Shown piece after piece: positions 62,510-64,000 of a stretch of 64,000 nt of DNA. Origin of the DNA: JADCRZ01 sp041751095 (GTDB lineage: Bacteria > Bacteroidota > Bacteroidia > Chitinophagales > Chitinophagaceae); assembly GCA_041751095.1 (NCBI GenBank), contig JBGSYC010000181.1:62001-126000 (forward strand), in the 5' to 3' direction. The notes under the pieces were generated by a model. That model saw nothing but the letters and a program-made list of their open reading frames with translations. It made no database searches and was not told the origin of the DNA. How positions within the stretch are numbered: position 1 is the stretch's first letter; each line of letters opens with the position of its first letter. A program made the position numbers and the translations under genes.

Positions 62510-62626
62510 TGCTCCGGTAGGAACGCCGTGTTTATCGCAATGAAATTAATCTCATTTTTTGCCTAATCTTCACGCGGCTCCTATGGAGCCTAGCCTTTGA
62601 GGCATGGTATACTATAAACACGAGGA
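62510..62626. repeat. GGCTCC palindrome repeat
   Basis: The palindrome GGCTCCTATGGAGCC is at 62576-62590. It is preceded by a degenerate copy (TGCTCCGGTAGGA) and a GTGTTTATCGCAATG run, and followed by ACTATAAACACGAG, both shared with the cluster at 52734-53415. It lies between the copper-storage gene and the convergent regulator. Confidence 0.75.
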
Positions 62627-62645
62627 TGGGGGGTGTCTTGAAATA

Positions 62646-63221
62646 TTACCTGCTGAGCTTATCCAGGGGTTTTCTTGTGTTTTCTTTTAACTGTTTGAAT
62701 TTGGAAGGAGTATACCCTGTAATGGCCTTAAATTGCTGAGACAGGTGTTGAACGCTGCTGTATCCCAATTTATATGCGATCTCATTAAGATTTAATTCAT
62801 TATATACCAGCAATTCTTTCGCGCGTTCAATTCTCTGAAGAATGACAAATTTTTCGAGGGTGACGCCTTCTACTGCTGAAAACTGGGTGGAGAGATAATG
62901 ATAGTCCATTTGAAGGCGGTCTTTAAGGATAACAGAAAGCTTTGTATTTATTTCGACGTCTTCATGGCGATGTATCAGGTCAATGATTATATTCTTTATC
63001 TTTTCAACCAGGGCAAGCTTTTTATCATCAAGCAACTCGAACCCAAGTGCAGAAAGATTCTCTCTTAATGCTTGTAGTTGCTGTTCAGCCGGTTGCGTAG
63101 AGAGTTCCACCTCCCCTAACTGAACGTTTTTATATTGCAGCCCCACCTTTTCTAACTGCTGTTTAACCACCATTATACAGCGGTCGCATACCATATTTTT
63201 TATGTGCAGGTTCATCTGCAA
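62646..63221 (-). CDS. AraC family regulator with N-terminal HMA-like metal-binding half
   Basis: The product is 191 residues. Residues 1-65 resemble a heavy-metal-associated domain with C12-x-x-C15 (KNMVCDRCIMVVKQQLEKVG) but a partly altered fold. The C-terminal half is an AraC helix-turn-helix pair: VTLEKFVILQRIERAKELLV with YNELNLNEIAYKLGYSSVQH and LSQQFKAITGYTPSKFKQLK. The fusion suggests a metal-responsive regulator, with Cu(I) the obvious candidate because it faces the copper genes. No upstream operator is defined. Confidence 0.85.
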   Translation of the reverse strand: MQMNLHIKNMVCDRCIMVVKQQLEKVGLQYKNVQLGEVELSTQPAEQQLQALRENLSALGFELLDDKKLALVEKIKNIIIDLIHRHEDVEINTKLSVILKDRLQMDYHYLSTQFSAVEGVTLEKFVILQRIERAKELLVYNELNLNEIAYKLGYSSVQHLSQQFKAITGYTPSKFKQLKENTRKPLDKLSR

Positions 63222-63239
63222 ATTTAATCATTAACTCGC

Positions 63240-63380
63240 ATAGCAATGTTATGAATTAGTTCTTCGGCTCCGTAGGTGCCGCGTAAACATTTACGATGAC
63301 GGTACGGATCCGAACCTTTGAAGTTTTGATTTAATTAGTCCTTCAGCTCCGTGGGTGCCGCGTAAACTTCTACCTGGCTC
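63240..63380. repeat. GGCTCC-type palindromes in the regulator leader
   Basis: Two degenerate copies of the form GGCTCCGTAGGTGCC (63265-63279) and AGCTCCGTGGGTGCC (63345-63359), each followed by GCGTAAAC and preceded by TTAGT-TCTTC-type words as in the cluster at 52734-53415. They lie between the AraC-type regulator (minus) and the SDR gene (plus), in the divergent promoter region. Confidence 0.7.
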
Positions 63381-63506
63381 CTGACAAAGCCCGGGGTTTG
63401 ACAGCAATGTATTAAATTACAGCTGCATTGAGCCGCAACATTGCCAATTCCTTTCGCGCCGCTGGCTTAAATGTTGCAATAATTGGTATATACCATAAAC
63501 CATTCT

Positions 63507-64000
63507 ATGTCATCACCATCTTCCTCACCGCTTCATAACAAAGTAATCGTTATTACCGGCGCCTCCAGTGGCGCAGGACGTGCCGCAGCTTTGGAATTCG
63601 CCAGGCATAAAGCCACCCTTGTACTGGCCGCACGCAATGAGCAGGCGCTGGCCGATATTGTTGAAGAATGTGAAGCGCTTGGATCGAAAGCAACCTTTAT
63701 CAGAACAGACGTAACAGATGCAATGGATGTAAAGGACCTCGCTGCCGCAGCAATGGCATTCGGCGGAAAAATAGATGTGTGGATCAATAACGCAGGTGTG
63801 CTGGCCATCGGCGAACTTGCAGAAACGCCGGTAGAAATCCATGCGCAGGTAATACGTACCAACCTTATAGGTTACCTGTACGGAGCCCATGCCGTACTGC
63901 CTTATTTTAAAAAGCAGAAGGAGGGCATACTCATCAATAATATTTCTATCGGCGGATGGCTGCCCGTACCTTACGGCACAGGTTACTCGGCCAGCAAATT
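63507..64000 (+). CDS. Short-chain dehydrogenase/reductase, partial (N-terminal 164 residues)
   Basis: This gene runs off the right edge. It starts at ATG 63507, and VIVITGASSGAGRAAALEFA is the Rossmann cofactor motif, with NNAGVLAIGELAETPVEIHA and the catalytic YSASK at the window end. It is an intact classical SDR of the YxxxK type, with an NADP(H) preference likely from the Arg-bearing loop AARNE after strand 2. Substrate unknown. Confidence 0.9.
   Translation, partial: MSSPSSSPLHNKVIVITGASSGAGRAAALEFARHKATLVLAARNEQALADIVEECEALGSKATFIRTDVTDAMDVKDLAAAAMAFGGKIDVWINNAGVLAIGELAETPVEIHAQVIRTNLIGYLYGAHAVLPYFKKQKEGILINNISIGGWLPVPYGTGYSASK

Overview
The window reads as chromosomal DNA of a Bacteroidota bacterium, most like the Chitinophagaceae. 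The evidence is two SusC/SusD pairs, DUF6029 and Omp28-type envelope genes, an ECF sigma factor paired with a small zinc-finger protein, one TAnnTTTG promoter core, and many Sec, lipoprotein and twin-arginine signals. No taxonomic marker gene is present, so this is inference.

Left part (1 to about 18.7 kb). This part is visibly more AT-rich: 22 G+C in 60 bases at 301-360, against 31 in 60 at 36961-37020. It carries envelope, redox and small-molecule genes: DoxX, YceI, a Rieske/ferric-reductase fusion, YHS, sigma/anti-sigma, TlpA with DUF6029 and a divergent Omp28, LysE, an ATP-grasp ligase, NRDE and DinB. Intact genes alternate with broken ones: msrBA, an SDR, an aquaporin, coaB, a beta-barrel, a second YHS, a thioredoxin and an alpha/beta hydrolase. 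Several have internal deletions as well as frameshifts.

Junction (18.7 to 22.2 kb). A degenerate group II intron lies directly behind an intrinsic-terminator hairpin, and its reverse transcriptase core is deleted. Next come a tyrosine recombinase, a frameshifted C-terminal remnant of a DUF1016/PDDEXK nuclease, and a tRNA-Pro(TGG) with its terminator. This looks like the edge of an integrated or rearranged segment.

Right part (22.5 to 57.5 kb). The genes are intact and form a large catabolic locus without glycoside hydrolases. A minus-strand arm holds a class IV aminotransferase, SusC, SusD, an M20 amidohydrolase, a BNR-repeat secreted protein and a DUF819 membrane protein. A plus-strand arm holds an alpha/beta hydrolase, a SelA/DgaE-like PLP enzyme and a metal-dependent amidohydrolase. 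After an exported RidA comes a second set: SusC, SusD, a second PLP enzyme, a second amidohydrolase, a CBM9-like protein, an MFS sugar-acid-type transporter and a second RidA. The PLP enzymes, the esterase-like hydrolase and one RidA carry twin-arginine-like signals; the amidohydrolases and the other RidA carry Sec-like signals. The joint reading is an envelope pathway: outer-membrane import of an N-acylated amino acid or amino-sugar acid, deacylation, PLP-dependent ammonia elimination, imine hydrolysis by RidA, and uptake of the keto acid. This is the best candidate here for an undescribed system. A succinate-semialdehyde-type dehydrogenase, a VOC protein and a YVTN propeller follow.

Right end (57.6 to 64 kb). 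A CHAD protein is followed by a copper locus: DUF3347, a multicopper oxidase fused to a beta-barrel, and a 16-cysteine four-helix copper protein. A convergent AraC-type regulator with an N-terminal HMA-like CxxC half may be its sensor. A truncated SDR ends the window.

Intergenic DNA of the right part is rich in repeats: seven loci of 7-bp-periodic arrays with different unit words, a GGCTCC...GGAGCC palindrome family, a 210-bp direct repeat, and an 84-bp triplicate.
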